Shown here one piece after another: positions 22,185 through 32,604 of a DNA stretch of 64,000 nt; within the stretch, counting starts at the first letter, position 1; each line of letters starts with the position of its first letter. Under the pieces are notes generated by a model, which ran no database searches, had not been told where the DNA came from, and saw only the letters and a program-made list of their open reading frames with translations. The stretch is from contig OY751487.1 of NCBI GenBank assembly GCA_963565915.1, forward strand, positions 2,294,001-2,358,000, given 5' to 3'. Origin of the DNA: Entoloma clypeatum (lineage: Eukaryota; Basidiomycota; Agaricomycetes; Agaricales; Entolomataceae). The position numbers and the translations under genes are program-made.

Positions 22185-23174
22185 ATGGCAGCCCGCACCA
22201 CTCAGAACTCCCACGCAGCAGCAGCAGCAGCGGAAGCTTCAAACCTGCAGGACACCAGGGCAACATTTCTACATATGTTCCAAGATATTCCCGCAGAAGA
22301 ATCTGCACCCAAACCTGACCCCATATCTCCGACACCTCGTCTCCGAACACCTCAGACACAAGGACCTCCGATTCCTGAAGAATTCCGTCCTTTTAAATCT
22401 CCGACCTCTCCTTTTGACAATAACAATCCTTTCCGTCGTGAGCAAACTCCAAACCTCGCCGAAGCAATTATGCTTATGACACAGGAGCTCCGACGTAGAG
22501 AGACTCCGAAAACTCCGAAAAAGAAGTCGAAGGAACCCGACACTTTTGACGGTTCCGACTCTCAGAAACTCACCAGTTTCCTTGCACAATGCACACTATA
22601 TTTCCGAAACAACCCCGCCTTTGACGACAATGATAACAAAGTCAGTTTCGCTCTGTTGTACCTCCGAGGAACCACGCTCGAATGGTTTGAGCCCACCCTC
22701 TTGGGAGAGTCCGACGACGACTCTGTCTGGTTGGACGACTGGTCCACCTTTGTGCACATCCTCCAATCTGAATTCGGACCTATCGATCGGACTGGAGAAG
22801 CAGAGAATAGCCTGGATCACCTTCGGATGCGCGACAATCAGAAGATCCTACGTTACAACATGGACAAAAAACAGACCCCCGCTTCATCATCCTCCAACAA
22901 CAACTCCTCATCGTCTAAACCCAACTCGCAACAACAACAAAAATCATCATCCACCTCTCTAAAATCCGCCCTCTCCGACAAACTTGGCAAAGATGGGAAA
23001 TTAACTCCCCAAGAACGCCAATGACGATTTGACAATAATTTATGCATGTCTTGCGGCAACGTTGGTCATCGGGCTTCCGACTGCTCGAAGAAATCATCTT
23101 CTAACGCCAAAGCAAAGGCCCGCGCGGCCCAAGCTGAGGACAAATTGGAGAAGACGACCGAGTCAAAAAAATAG
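22185..23174 (+). pseudogene. gag: gag of element F (one internal TGA)
   Basis: 329 codons. The capsid part contains EPDTFDGSDSQKL, CTLYFRNN and LRGTTLEWFEPTLL. One CCHC knuckle (CMSCGNVGHRASDC near 23046-23087) precedes the end ESKK. A single TGA at 23022-23024, next to a CGA codon and probably from CGA, interrupts it. The stop TAG at 23172 directly follows seven A residues (23165-23171). Slippage by -1 there leads into pol. Confidence 0.85.
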
Positions 23175-26100
23175 TAAGCAGTCCTCAGATTCCAGCATGT
23201 ACTGGGGATTGCGTTGACTCCTTTCGTGCACCTTTGGAAACCCTCCAACTCAATGTGTCCGCTCTCTCAAATCTGAACTCTCTATGTATTGATTTGATAT
23301 CTCCGATCTTTTCCGATTCTCTTCTGATAAAGACTCTTATTGATTCTGGTTCTACACATTGCTTCGCAGATACCAGATTTATTTCTTCTTTAAACTTATC
23401 TCCGACTCCGATTCCTTCACCTATGGTTTTGAAACTTTTTGACGGTTCTTCAAATACTTATATCATGCAATCTATCGATCTTCCTCTCCGATTTCCTTCC
23501 GGTGAACTTCTGACCGTCGCATTTTACGTGACAACCCTCGATTCGTCTTGTAATTTGGTTCTAGGACACAACTGGCTCACCCGCTACAATCCGTTGATTG
23601 ACTGGGTATTGGGCAGTATCTTATTCCGTTCTACGTTACCCGACACTCCGAGTCCGACTCCAACATCGACTGCTGAGGCAGCTCCGCCACCTCTGCAGTG
23701 TCTGCCCTCTCCGATGGGCACCTCTGATCCGCTCACTCCGAACACCTCCGACCCGCCACAGATTACCATGGTCAATGCAGCCGCATATCTCCATGCTTGT
23801 AAAGCTCCTGGGGCATACGCTTTCCGCGTTCACCTCTCCGACATCTCCGCCAATTCTGCGTCTGTCTCCGATGACGCTCCCGACCTCTCTGGCATACCCG
23901 AGGAATACCATGATTTTGCTGATGTATTCAGTAAGAAAAAAGCTGACACTCTTGCACCCCACCGACCGTACGACCTCAAGATCAATTTGGAGGATGGTAC
24001 TTCCCCTCCGATGGGTCTGATGTACTCACTCTTGCAATCCGAACTTGGATCCCTCTGAGACTTCATCAATGAGCATCTCAATATCGGTTTCATCAAACCT
24101 TCTAGTTCACCGCATGGTGCTCTGATCCTCTTCGTCCAAAAGAAAGATGGATCACTCTGACTATGTGTTGACTACCGAGGCCTGAACAAAATCACGAAGA
24201 AGGACCGATACCCACTTCCACTCATCTCTGACCTCTTAGCCACTGCCGGAAAAGCACGTGTTTATACCACCATAGACCTCCGACACGCATACCACCTAGT
24301 CCGCATCGCTGAAGGTGATGAATGGAAAACTGCATTCCACACTTGGTATGGATCGTTTGAATGGTTAGTCATGCCATTCGGATTGTCTAACGCACCTGCA
24401 GCCTTTCAACATTTTATGAACGACATCTTCTGGACAACTGCGTTACCGTTTACCTTGATGACATCCTGATCTACTCCGACAACCCCGAGGAACACAAAAA
24501 ACATGTCCGAGAAGTCCTCCAATGACTCCGACAACATGGTCTTTACGCTCGCACCGACAAGTGCAACTTCTCTGCTGAAACTGTAGAATATCTTGGATTT
24601 ATCCTTTCTCCCGACAGACTCAAAATGTCGGAAACAAAAGTCAAGATTATTCAGGATTGGCCTGAACCGCGCAGAGTGAAGGACGTCCAGTCCTTTTTAG
24701 GTTTTGCAAACTTTTACCGACGTTTCATTCCATTCTATTCCAACATCACTATTCCACTCACTCGTTTAACCAGGAAACATGCCACTTGGCTGTTCTCCAA
24801 CAATGCTCAAACCACTTACAATGACCTGAAAAAGGCATTTACCACCGCTCCGATCCTGACACACTGGATCCCGACTCTCCGATAATTGTTGAAACCGACA
24901 CATCTGACTATGCCCTAGCGGCTATTCTGTCGATAGTCACCTCCGACAATGAAGTCCACCCTGTCGCATTCCATTCCCGCACCTTCATGGCCTCCAAAGT
25001 AAACTATGACACCCACAATAAGGAACTTCTTGCCATCTACGAAGCGTTTAAAATTTGGCGCCATTACCTTGAAGGCTCCGGTACTCCGATTGATGTCGTT
25101 ACCGACCACAAAAATCTCGAGTATTTTGCCACCACCAAAGTTCTTTCATGCCGACAAGTCCGATGGTTGGAATACCTTTCTCAGTTCAACCTCATCATCC
25201 AATTCCGCCCCGGCTGATTGGGAACTAAACCTGACTCAATAACTAGACGTTGGGATGTCTACCCTAAAGGGGGAAATAGCGACTACGTCGACATCAATCC
25301 GACCAACCTCCGACCAGTCTTTTCGCAAGAACAGCTCTCTGCTTCAGTTCGCGCGACTCAACTCCTTGAGCCCGTCCTCCGTGCAACCATTATCATGGAC
25401 ACAGAAAAGCTTCACCATGACATACTCACAGCACTCCCTTCCGACACTCTTTACGACACTCTTTCTAAAGATCCTAAACCCCGCTGGTCTCTTGACCCTG
25501 ATGGTTTCCTCCGACATGACGATCGGATATACGTTCCTGACTCCGACGACCTCCGACTCCGAGTCCTACAGCACAAGCACGATCACATGCTTGCTGGACA
25601 CCCAGGTCAGAACAAGACACTCAGTCTCATTCAGCGTGATTACACCTGGCCCGGGATACGAGATTTCGTTAAACACTATTGCAAGTCATGTACCACTTGC
25701 ATGTGATCAAAGCCACAAAGACACAAGCCTTATGGCCTACTCAAACAGCTTCCGATTCCCGAACGTCCTTGGAATTCTATCTCAATGGATTTCATTGAGA
25801 CCCTTCCGACCTCTGACAACTTTGACTCCATCCTCATTATCGTTGACCGATTAACGAAACAAAGTATTTTCATTCCGACAACAATTCACTGCACCTCCGA
25901 AGACCTTGCCATTCTCTTCGTATTGCATGTCTTCTCTAAACACGGCGTTCCCGAACATGTCACCTCTGACCGCGGCCCTGAATTCATCTCCCGATTCTTC
26001 CGATCTCTCGGAAAGGCTCTAAACATGACCCTCCACTTCACCTCCGGTTACCACCCCGAAGGCGATGGCCAAACCGAACGCACTAACCAGACCCTCAAAC

Positions 26101-26721
26101 AGTACTTGCGGATATTCTGCAACTACCAACAGGACAACTGGTCCGCTCTCCTTCCGATTGCGGAGTTCGCGTACAACAACGCACCTAGTGCTACCACTGG
26201 CATATCTCCCTTCTTTGCTAACAAGGGTTACCATCTGAACATTACTGTTCACCCGGAATGAGACCTCGCCTCTTCCTGAGCCCGATCCTTCGTGACCAAC
26301 TGAGACGAACTTCACCAAGAACTGAAAGCCACCATCTCCGATGCTCAACAACGTTACCAGAAGTCCTCCGACAATAATCGGATCGCACCTCCGGCATTTT
26401 CTGTCAGACAACAGGTTTTTGTCAAAGCACAGTTCTTCCGCACAACACGCCCATCCAAGAAATTCTCAGAAAAGTACTTGGGACCATACGAGATCATTGC
26501 ACAACCTGGCACACACTTCTTTACCCTCCGACTCCCCGACACATTCCGCGGTGTTCACCCCGTCTACCACGTCTCCATGCTTGAACCCGCAACTCCGATA
26601 TGAAAACACTGATGAAGAATTCTCTTGGCTACCAGCCAATGAATTGGAAAACGCCCCCGAGCTTGTCTCCGACTTTCACTCCGCTTATCCCGACAAACCG
26701 GGTCTGCTCACATCGCTCTGA
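23175..26721 (+). pseudogene. pol: pol pseudogene of element F
   Basis: In order: aspartic protease (LIDSGSTHCF near 23330-23360, LGHNWL), RT with YLDD at 24451-24462, RNase H (ETDTSDYAL; YDTHNKELLAIYEAFKIW), integrase zinc region (HKHDHMLAGHPGQNKT; CKSCTTC), catalytic segments SMDFIETLP, SDRGPEF and GQTERT (25785-26075), and a GPY-type motif (YLGPYEII). Nearly the whole chromodomain is lost by a deletion after LEPATP (near 26600); only its last part (EEFSWLPANELENAPELV) remains. Stops near 24058, 24161, 24525, 25217, 25708 and 26262 are mostly TGA where CGA is expected, and there are two frame changes. Confidence 0.88.
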
Positions 26722-26748
26722 AACAAGAAAAAACAAGTACTATTCTAT

Positions 26749-27714
26749 CTACTTAGTACGTTGTTTCTTGTTTGATGGACCCTCCTCCTTGTCTGACTCC
26801 TCCTCCTCCTCCGCCTTCTCCAACGGCTCCGAAATCGACATGTCGGAATCGTCGGACAGCTCCGGCAACTCCAACCTCTTCCTATTCACAAGATCCTTCC
26901 TTATCCTCCTCGCGATCCTCTTCTCCAGCCTTAACTCATGCATCTCCTCCCTCGTATCCATCTCCGACTCCGACCCTTCCTCCGACACCTCCGGCAACTT
27001 GGGTTGATACTCGGTGTTCACCGAGCCTTCAACTGCTGTTAGCAGTCGCCTCACCTGCCTCGTCTCTGCCAGTATCATCTTGAGGACACCCAAGACGGTG
27101 TCCTCCGACCCACTCTCCGATGCCTTTTTCTTCCCCTTAATCACCTTCACCGTTTTCTTCACCTCCTTCACCTCCGACTTTCCCTCCGACACTCCGACCT
27201 CGCACTTCTTCTTGTCCTTGATGCAACCCTTGCAGGACGACTTATTCCTAAAACAAAAGGTTAAAACAGAAGAGACGAACCAAAGAAGAACTTACTCATC
27301 GCGTTCGCATTCGATGCCCTTCACAATGCACCTATCACAGGCGCTGACCCCGACCCCGACTCCCAACCCCTCTCCGACCGTCGCCGTCACCTCCTCTACC
27401 TTCCTTTTCTTCATCACCTTCTTCTTCTTCTTCTCTGCCTGCGGCCCCCCCGACCCCTTGCTCAATGCGCCTTGCGCAGCGACCACTTCATCGGCCCTCT
27501 TCTGAGCCGCCAGCTCCGACGCCCGACGCATCTCCTCCGCTACCCGCATCTCCTCTGCTAACCGCGCCGCCTCCGCAGCCCTCTCTTCCTCTGCTCTCCG
27601 CTCCTCCTCAGCCTTCCTCGCGGCCTCCTCCTCCGCTGCTCGCTTCTTCGCCTCCACCTCCGCGAGCTTAGCCTGCAGCACCTCCATCTCCTTTTGAAAA
27701 TCAGTTGCCGACAT
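26749..27714 (-). CDS. antisense two-exon gene in element F, Zn2Cys6-like coiled-coil protein
   Basis: It lies opposite to pol, between pol and the 3' LTR. Exon 1 is 27714-27296, the intron 27295-27248 (48 bp, GTAAGT...TTTTAG with a TTTAAC branch-like site), exon 2 27247-26749. Splicing gives an uninterrupted 305-residue product. Residues 5-85 form an Ala/Glu/Arg/Lys coiled-coil-like region. A basic run (KKKKKVMKKRK) follows. Residues 126-155 are a perfect fungal Zn(II)2Cys6 spacing (C-X2-C-X6-C-X8-C-X2-C-X6-C). The C-terminal half is Lys- then Glu/Asp/Ser-rich and ends NKKQRTK. A TATA-like TTTAAAATA (27784-27792) and a pyrimidine-rich stretch precede the ATG, suggesting its own promoter. The frame is intact while pol around it is full of stops. 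Role unknown; a DNA-binding regulator is the natural guess. Confidence 0.72.
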
Positions 27715-27875
27715 ATTGAGGTTTTTTTGGAAGAGTTTGAAATGAAAAGAGAATGGGGGAACAAGAAAGAACCATTCAGACGGTATTTTAAACCAATGCA
27801 TCACATGACGCAGTTCACGCGCACCGACCACCTAGGTCCTTAGGCCTCATGGGTTCGGCCCTAAGGGGGAAATAC

Positions 27876-28359
27876 TGTTACATTCCGCTCCATTCTGACA
27901 ATTTCCGACCAATCCCGACACCTCCGACACCTCCGACATTTTGACTAATACTTATTATGCATACTTACTGTTATGAATCTTGTTACTATGTACATTACTT
28001 ACATCCGACCATTTTACTTATGTTAAGAATCTCCAACAGCCACTCATTATCCGACTCCGACGAAGCCACACGTCCTCTGACATAGTATTTAAACTTATGT
28101 AGAATCGTGTATTAGCTTCAGTTTGAATATCAACTTAGATTTGACATCATACCTCCTGTCCTCTTTCCGACTCTTAACTTGAGTCTGACCTCCGACCTCC
28201 GATCCTCCGATCCTCCGAAATAAGGACACCAACATATTAGCGAGGGCGCAACACACAAGTTGAAGCCAAGTCCTTGCCCCTATGTTGCACGCGCTCCGAC
28301 CTTCCAACCTTCCGAGGCGTCCGACGTAGCTCCAACGTTTTGTCAATCAGTTCTTAACA
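27876..28359 (+). repeat. 3' LTR of element F
   Basis: 484 bp, paired with 21655-22138 and followed by the CTTTT target duplication. Confidence 0.93.
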
Positions 28360-28364
28360 CTTTT

Positions 28365-28930
28365 AGCAGAGTAGCTTCATACAACCTGTAGAAGGCCGAG
28401 GCATGCTGTGACATTCGAAGGTGCTGGTTCTTGGCTGCGGCCTCCTTTGCCTGAAGATTCCAGTGCAGTGTATGCAGGTGTCCAAGAGCACTTATTGCAG
28501 CATCATGATACAAACAACACTTGTTGCAAGTGAGGTCCACCTCAGGCATTGGACTGAGAGGAAGCTGTACCAGATATTCACCGCTATCCACGAATGCATG
28601 TGGTGGCTGGAGGTTTGATTTGGATACACCACAATAATGTGCCAAGCAGTCGGGCAGCAGTCGGGCAGCCGTTCCATGTTGAGGACTTTATCAGCTTGCA
28701 CAGGTGAGTCACTTGTCCACCAATCACAGAGATAGCTCTCAACCATGCCAGTCAGATGGCTGGGGTGTGAGCCGGCATCCAGGGTGAGCAACAAGTCCAA
28801 GGTGAGAGGTGGTGCATTGGAAGTCTCCAGCCAGTTCTGGAACAGATGCCAGGTAATGACTGGCGACTGGCACATCTACAGTTAGGCCGGATGCCATGGC
28901 AATACCAATGAACTGTAACAAAAACATCTA
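28365..28930 (-). pseudogene. unrecognised gene remnant, part 2 (split by element F)
   Basis: The minus strand encodes SKSNLQPPHAFVDSGEYLVQL, EVDLTCNKCCLYHDAA and ALGHLHTLHWNLQAKEAA, ending ATLLK at the insertion site of F. Another frame upstream gives PPLTLDLLLTLDAGSHPSHL. The remnant lies downstream of the KDZ transposase on the same strand and could belong to the same transposon, but I cannot name it. Confidence 0.35.
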
Positions 28931-29479
28931 TGAGGCAATCTTATCAGTATGTGTTTACCGTGATGCAGTGGGTGTGACAGTCACAATGTTGCATGAGTTG
29001 GGGGTCATTCTTCTTTGGTCCCTGTCATGGCATTGAGCATGGCATGAAAATGTGACTCGCAATATGACACAATCTCTTGTGGGTCCACAATAGAAGGAGT
29101 GCAGGTGATTGGGGTGGAGGACATGATGAATAGCACCACAATAATAATGTCGTGGTTGGAGATCAAGTTGATAAATCATGTGATCAGGAAAATTTTCTGT
29201 TAACACCAATCTATTGCTGGTCAGAGGTTACTGGCCAAAGGTTGCTGGTTGAACGCAATCTGCCAGTTGTGTCGGTGGTGTGGGTCATTCACTTACATTG
29301 ATAGGGACATGATGCCAGTAGAGTCCAGGGTGCCAGTTGCTAGTGCTGGATGGATCCATGGTGCTGGTTGGAGAACAGATGCCGGTTGAGTCCATCATAC
29401 TGGTTTCTGGTGCCAGATGGATACAGGTTGCCTGTGGCATACATCGTCTGTAAATTTACATGTTACATACAACTGGACA
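28931..29479. other. non-coding stretch with short degenerate repeats
   Basis: Contains many variants of a gccRgttg / gtgctggttg word (for example 29320-29420). No frame of note. Confidence 0.4.
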
Positions 29480-29889
29480 CGGATGTCAAATCAACTGGGT
29501 GGTGTATGATCTATCAACCAGGGCAAATGCTCTGTCGGCTTCAGCAGCCAGGGTACACCACATTGCTGACTTCCTGCAAGCATATGCTGCCGGTTCCACG
29601 TGGAACAGATTCTCCTCCTTCTGCTCATTCCACCAACTGGCCTTGAACAGAAAATACCTGACAGTCCACTGCATTTCATATCCAACAAGAATGGTTTTCT
29701 CTTCCCAACAAAGTTTCTGGGCCCGGCCATATAATCAGTGCACATGTTGAACTGGAAAGTGTCATGATATTCAATAGGTCAATACACACATTCTTGCAAT
29801 GCCTGTGGGGTGGTTTGGTTTGTAGGCTGCCAGTCTGCCATATCCATGACAGCCAGAGGGTTGAGGACCCAGGAGTGTTAGGATTCAAT
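29480..29889 (-). pseudogene. KDZ transposase pseudogene, C-terminal part
   Basis: The minus strand reads ALLNPNTPGSSTLWLSWIWQT next to element C and then, in a shifted frame, LQWTVRYFLFKASWWNEQ and AYACRKSAMWCTLAAEADRAF, which I recognise as the C-terminal end of fungal KDZ (Kyakuja-Dileera-Zisupton) transposases. The upstream part is on the far side of element C (42971 onward). Confidence 0.7.
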
Positions 29890-29894
29890 AGGGC

Positions 29895-30302
29895 TGTAAG
29901 GGCAACCACTTTCACTTTTTACTTTTCCTTTCCTTTCTTTCTTTCCTTTCTATTCCACCATCTCCGACGTCCTCCAATCGTATCCACCTCTCCGCATCCG
30001 ACAACTCTGCCCCCATCCGCTACTCCGCACATCGGATCGCAGGTACTATCATTCATCTTGTTTCCATTCATCCTTCATTGCTACTCCCGATCATTGCTCA
30101 TCATTCATGCGTCTCATTTTATCTCTTATTTCATATCTCATTTTACTATTTATCTTGCTAGCTTGCAGGGGAATCCTTAGAACTTTCTCTTTGGATCTCC
30201 CTTGCAAGGTGTTGTATTACTTATCGGACTGCTCAATCTAACCTTCGGATCTCCCTTGCAAGTATCTGAGTTTGAGTCTTGGATTGTAAGGTCGCCCTTA
30301 CA
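29895..30302 (+). repeat. 5' LTR of element C
   Basis: TGTAAGGGCAACC...GCCCTTACA. A TATTTAT box at 30147-30153 lies 32 nt before AGAACTTTCT (30179-30188), the predicted transcript start. Just inside the LTR (after GT) AGAAAGTTCT at 30305-30314 is its reverse complement: the self-priming site. Confidence 0.92.
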
Positions 30303-30349
30303 GTAGAAAGTTCTCTTCTAATTGGACCGGGTCCGATTGCATCTTTGTC

Positions 30350-31606
30350 ATGATTCCACGCTTCGGAGCAGCTTCGTCCGTGTCTGACTCCGATACATCT
30401 CACACCCCTTCCAGTTCTTCTAATTACCTCTCGTTAACTGGTGATTCTGCTCCGCGCATAGTAATGGATGACCCCAATCGCCTTGAACAGCTCGAGCACG
30501 AGTTCCAGGAACAACGTCAAACTCTCGCTGATATCTCGACTCAACTTGACCAACTCCTCTTTGCCTTCAACGCAATTCCTGCCCCAGCTCCGCCACCTAT
30601 CCCACCTGCTATTATACCCGCTCCGCTCGCTCCTGCCAATCCGGGCATGCGTCGAGCAAAACCTGCCAATCCGTCGGACTTCGATGGATCACGCGCAAAT
30701 GGCTGGACCTTTCTAAACTCCTGTGAATTGTTTATGGGGCTGGCTCCGGAACAGTTCGCAGACGACCACGCTAAAATTTATTGGGCTTTATCTTTCATGA
30801 AGAGTGGACGTGCAGCACGCTTTGCGGATCGCATTATCCGACAGGAGCGGAGGACCGGTGCTCCGCCTTATCGGACTTGGGTGGACTTCTGTGCAGTCTT
30901 TACAGCGGAGTTTACTCCAAAGAATGAGGAACAGGACACGAGACTGATCCTCGAAGGAGAATCCTATTATCAAGGTCAACGGGATGTCGAGACCTATATT
31001 GATGAGTTCAAAGACTACATTGACAAAGCGGGCTATCAGGAGGATACCAACATCGTACTCAAATTCCGCCATGGTCTCTGTTCCGACATTCAGAACGAGA
31101 TTGCCACCCTGACCCACGGACAACCTGCAGATGACAACCCCGATGAGTGGTACTCTGCAGCACGAGTCAATGACGACAATAGAATTGCCAACAAAGCCTT
31201 CAAAGCCACTGCTCTGACCCGTGCCTCCGCCTTCCGCAATGTTGTCGGACCAAGAGTACCTGGCACCTCAGTATTCCCTCGCCCCTACATTCCATTCACT
31301 CCGCATACAGCTCTGCTCGCATCCGCATCCGCTCCGCTGACAAGGGACCCCAATGCAATGGACATTGATACTTCACGCGTCAAAGGCAAGAATGCCAATG
31401 CATGCTTCAGATGTAACAAAACGGGTCACTTTAGTCGTGAATGCCCCCTTCGCTTCGATGTTCGCTTCATGACAACGGAGGAGCAGGACAAGTTTGTTAT
31501 GGAACAACTCGTGGTCAAGGATGCAGCGGAAGGCAACTCCGTTCTGCCCACGGAGTCTGCGGAGTCGGAGGAAGGACAGGAGGATTTTCCTCCCCACAGC
31601 GAGTGA
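30350..31606 (+). CDS. gag: Gag of element C
   Basis: 418 codons without a stop. The N-terminus is Ser/Pro/Ala-rich with a short coiled-coil-like segment (LEQLEHEFQEQRQTLADIS). Capsid: GWTFLNSCELFMGLAPEQF through FRHGLCSDIQNEIATL. One CCHC knuckle (CFRCNKTGHFSRECP near 31401-31445), then an acidic end (PHSE). The protease region continues in the -1 frame. A GGATTTTCC word shortly before the stop also occurs before the gag stop of B and may be the shift site (inference). No ATG lies between the predicted transcript start and this ATG. Confidence 0.85.
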   Translation: MIPRFGAASSVSDSDTSHTPSSSSNYLSLTGDSAPRIVMDDPNRLEQLEHEFQEQRQTLADISTQLDQLLFAFNAIPAPAPPPIPPAIIPAPLAPANPGMRRAKPANPSDFDGSRANGWTFLNSCELFMGLAPEQFADDHAKIYWALSFMKSGRAARFADRIIRQERRTGAPPYRTWVDFCAVFTAEFTPKNEEQDTRLILEGESYYQGQRDVETYIDEFKDYIDKAGYQEDTNIVLKFRHGLCSDIQNEIATLTHGQPADDNPDEWYSAARVNDDNRIANKAFKATALTRASAFRNVVGPRVPGTSVFPRPYIPFTPHTALLASASAPLTRDPNAMDIDTSRVKGKNANACFRCNKTGHFSRECPLRFDVRFMTTEEQDKFVMEQLVVKDAAEGNSVLPTESAESEEGQEDFPPHSE

Positions 31607-32146
31607 ACAGTGCGCCCTCGTTGTCTGCTAAAAATCATTATGCTGCCTTATTTATGGAACAATATGATCCTATACCCTCCATCTCTAAGCCTGCAAACGA
31701 TCCCATAGTCGCACCCAACTCCGCAAATCCCATCCGCCTTCGCCTCTCTAAATGGGAGCGCCAGCTTCCAAAACAATATGTCCTCGCCTCCGCTCACTCT
31801 GACAATTCTATTGAACTAGACATAGTTCTTGAAACTACCGACACCAAAGACACACTATCACAAAAGGCCTTACTCAACAGCGGGGCAACAGGGTCGTTTA
31901 TTGAACGCACTCTGGTCGAGAAACATTGACTCTCTACTCAAAAACTACAATGCGCAATTCCGGTATACAACATCGACGGAACTCCAAACGAGGCCGGAGC
32001 AATAACGGAGGTGTTGGATGTAGTGCTCCGCTATCGGGATCACTTGGAACGGACCCAGCTTGCAGTCACAAGTTTGGGAAAACAAGAAATTGTGCTAGGC
32101 TTCACTTGGCTCAAAGAACACAACCCCGAGGTAGATTGGATGTCAG
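31607..32146 (+). pseudogene. element C protease region
   Basis: In the -1 frame relative to gag: SLSAKNHYAALFMEQYDPI, then IELDIVLETTDTKDTL and the protease site LLNSGATGSFIE. The catalytic Asp of the D-S/T-G motif is Asn. A TGA at 31927-31929 follows VEKH, and the chain continues LGFTWLKEHNPEVDWMS to the point where solo LTR J is inserted. J and the altered active site both exclude function. Confidence 0.8.
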
Positions 32147-32604
32147 TGTTATGGATTCGCTATCCATGGCATTGATCGCTTGGACAAGATACAAGACATA
32201 GAGGCCTTATCTGATTAATGGCCAGTTTCATCTTATCTATTGGTTTCATGCTTACTATTCACTTTTACATCATTTGGACCCCGGCCTCCGCTTACTCACT
32301 ACAGTATGGTCATCATTACCATATCTAGATGGTTACTCTCACACATCCTTGACATTGTGTTACTTATTGGACTATACTTAGATACTCTGACTCACGCCGC
32401 AGCAGTTACCATAGACACCTACTCCGGGTCCACTTCTGGAGTCAGACCGGAACCGCTCTAGAGTCATCTAGATGACTCGACCTTCTAGTATATATAGGGT
32501 AGATACATTGCATGTATTCCCCAGATCTAGCAATCACCTTGGTATCCGCCTTTGCTACTTAAGCCTCTCTGCCTAAGCATTGCATGGGTTTGTCAACCAT
32601 AACA
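32147..32604 (+). repeat. solo LTR J (458 bp), B-like family, GTCAG target duplication
   Basis: Ends TGTTATGG...CCATAACA, with GTCAG on both sides (32142-32146 and 32605-32609). TATATATA starts at 32489 and AGATCTAGCAA at 32523, 34 nt later; B has AGATTTAGCAA in the same place. It interrupts element C between HNPEVDWMS and GEVKMSRCPAQC, and taking out the LTR plus one GTCAG restores the frame. Confidence 0.9.

Larger units (their letters stand above)
21655..28359 (+). mobile_element. Ty3/Gypsy element F, full length but decayed
   Basis: Two 484-bp LTRs (21655-22138 and 27876-28359) flanked by perfect CTTTT duplications (21650-21654 and 28360-28364). The LTRs differ at roughly 25 positions by eye, mostly C/T and G/A, so the insertion is old. 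Order: LTR, primer site, gag, pol (protease, RT, RNase H, integrase, damaged chromodomain), antisense two-exon gene, polypurine tract (aagggggaaata), LTR. Confidence 0.95.

Noticed and set aside
27465..27671. Plus-strand Pro/Ser-rich frame
   Set aside because: Shadow of the coiled-coil exon of the F antisense gene.
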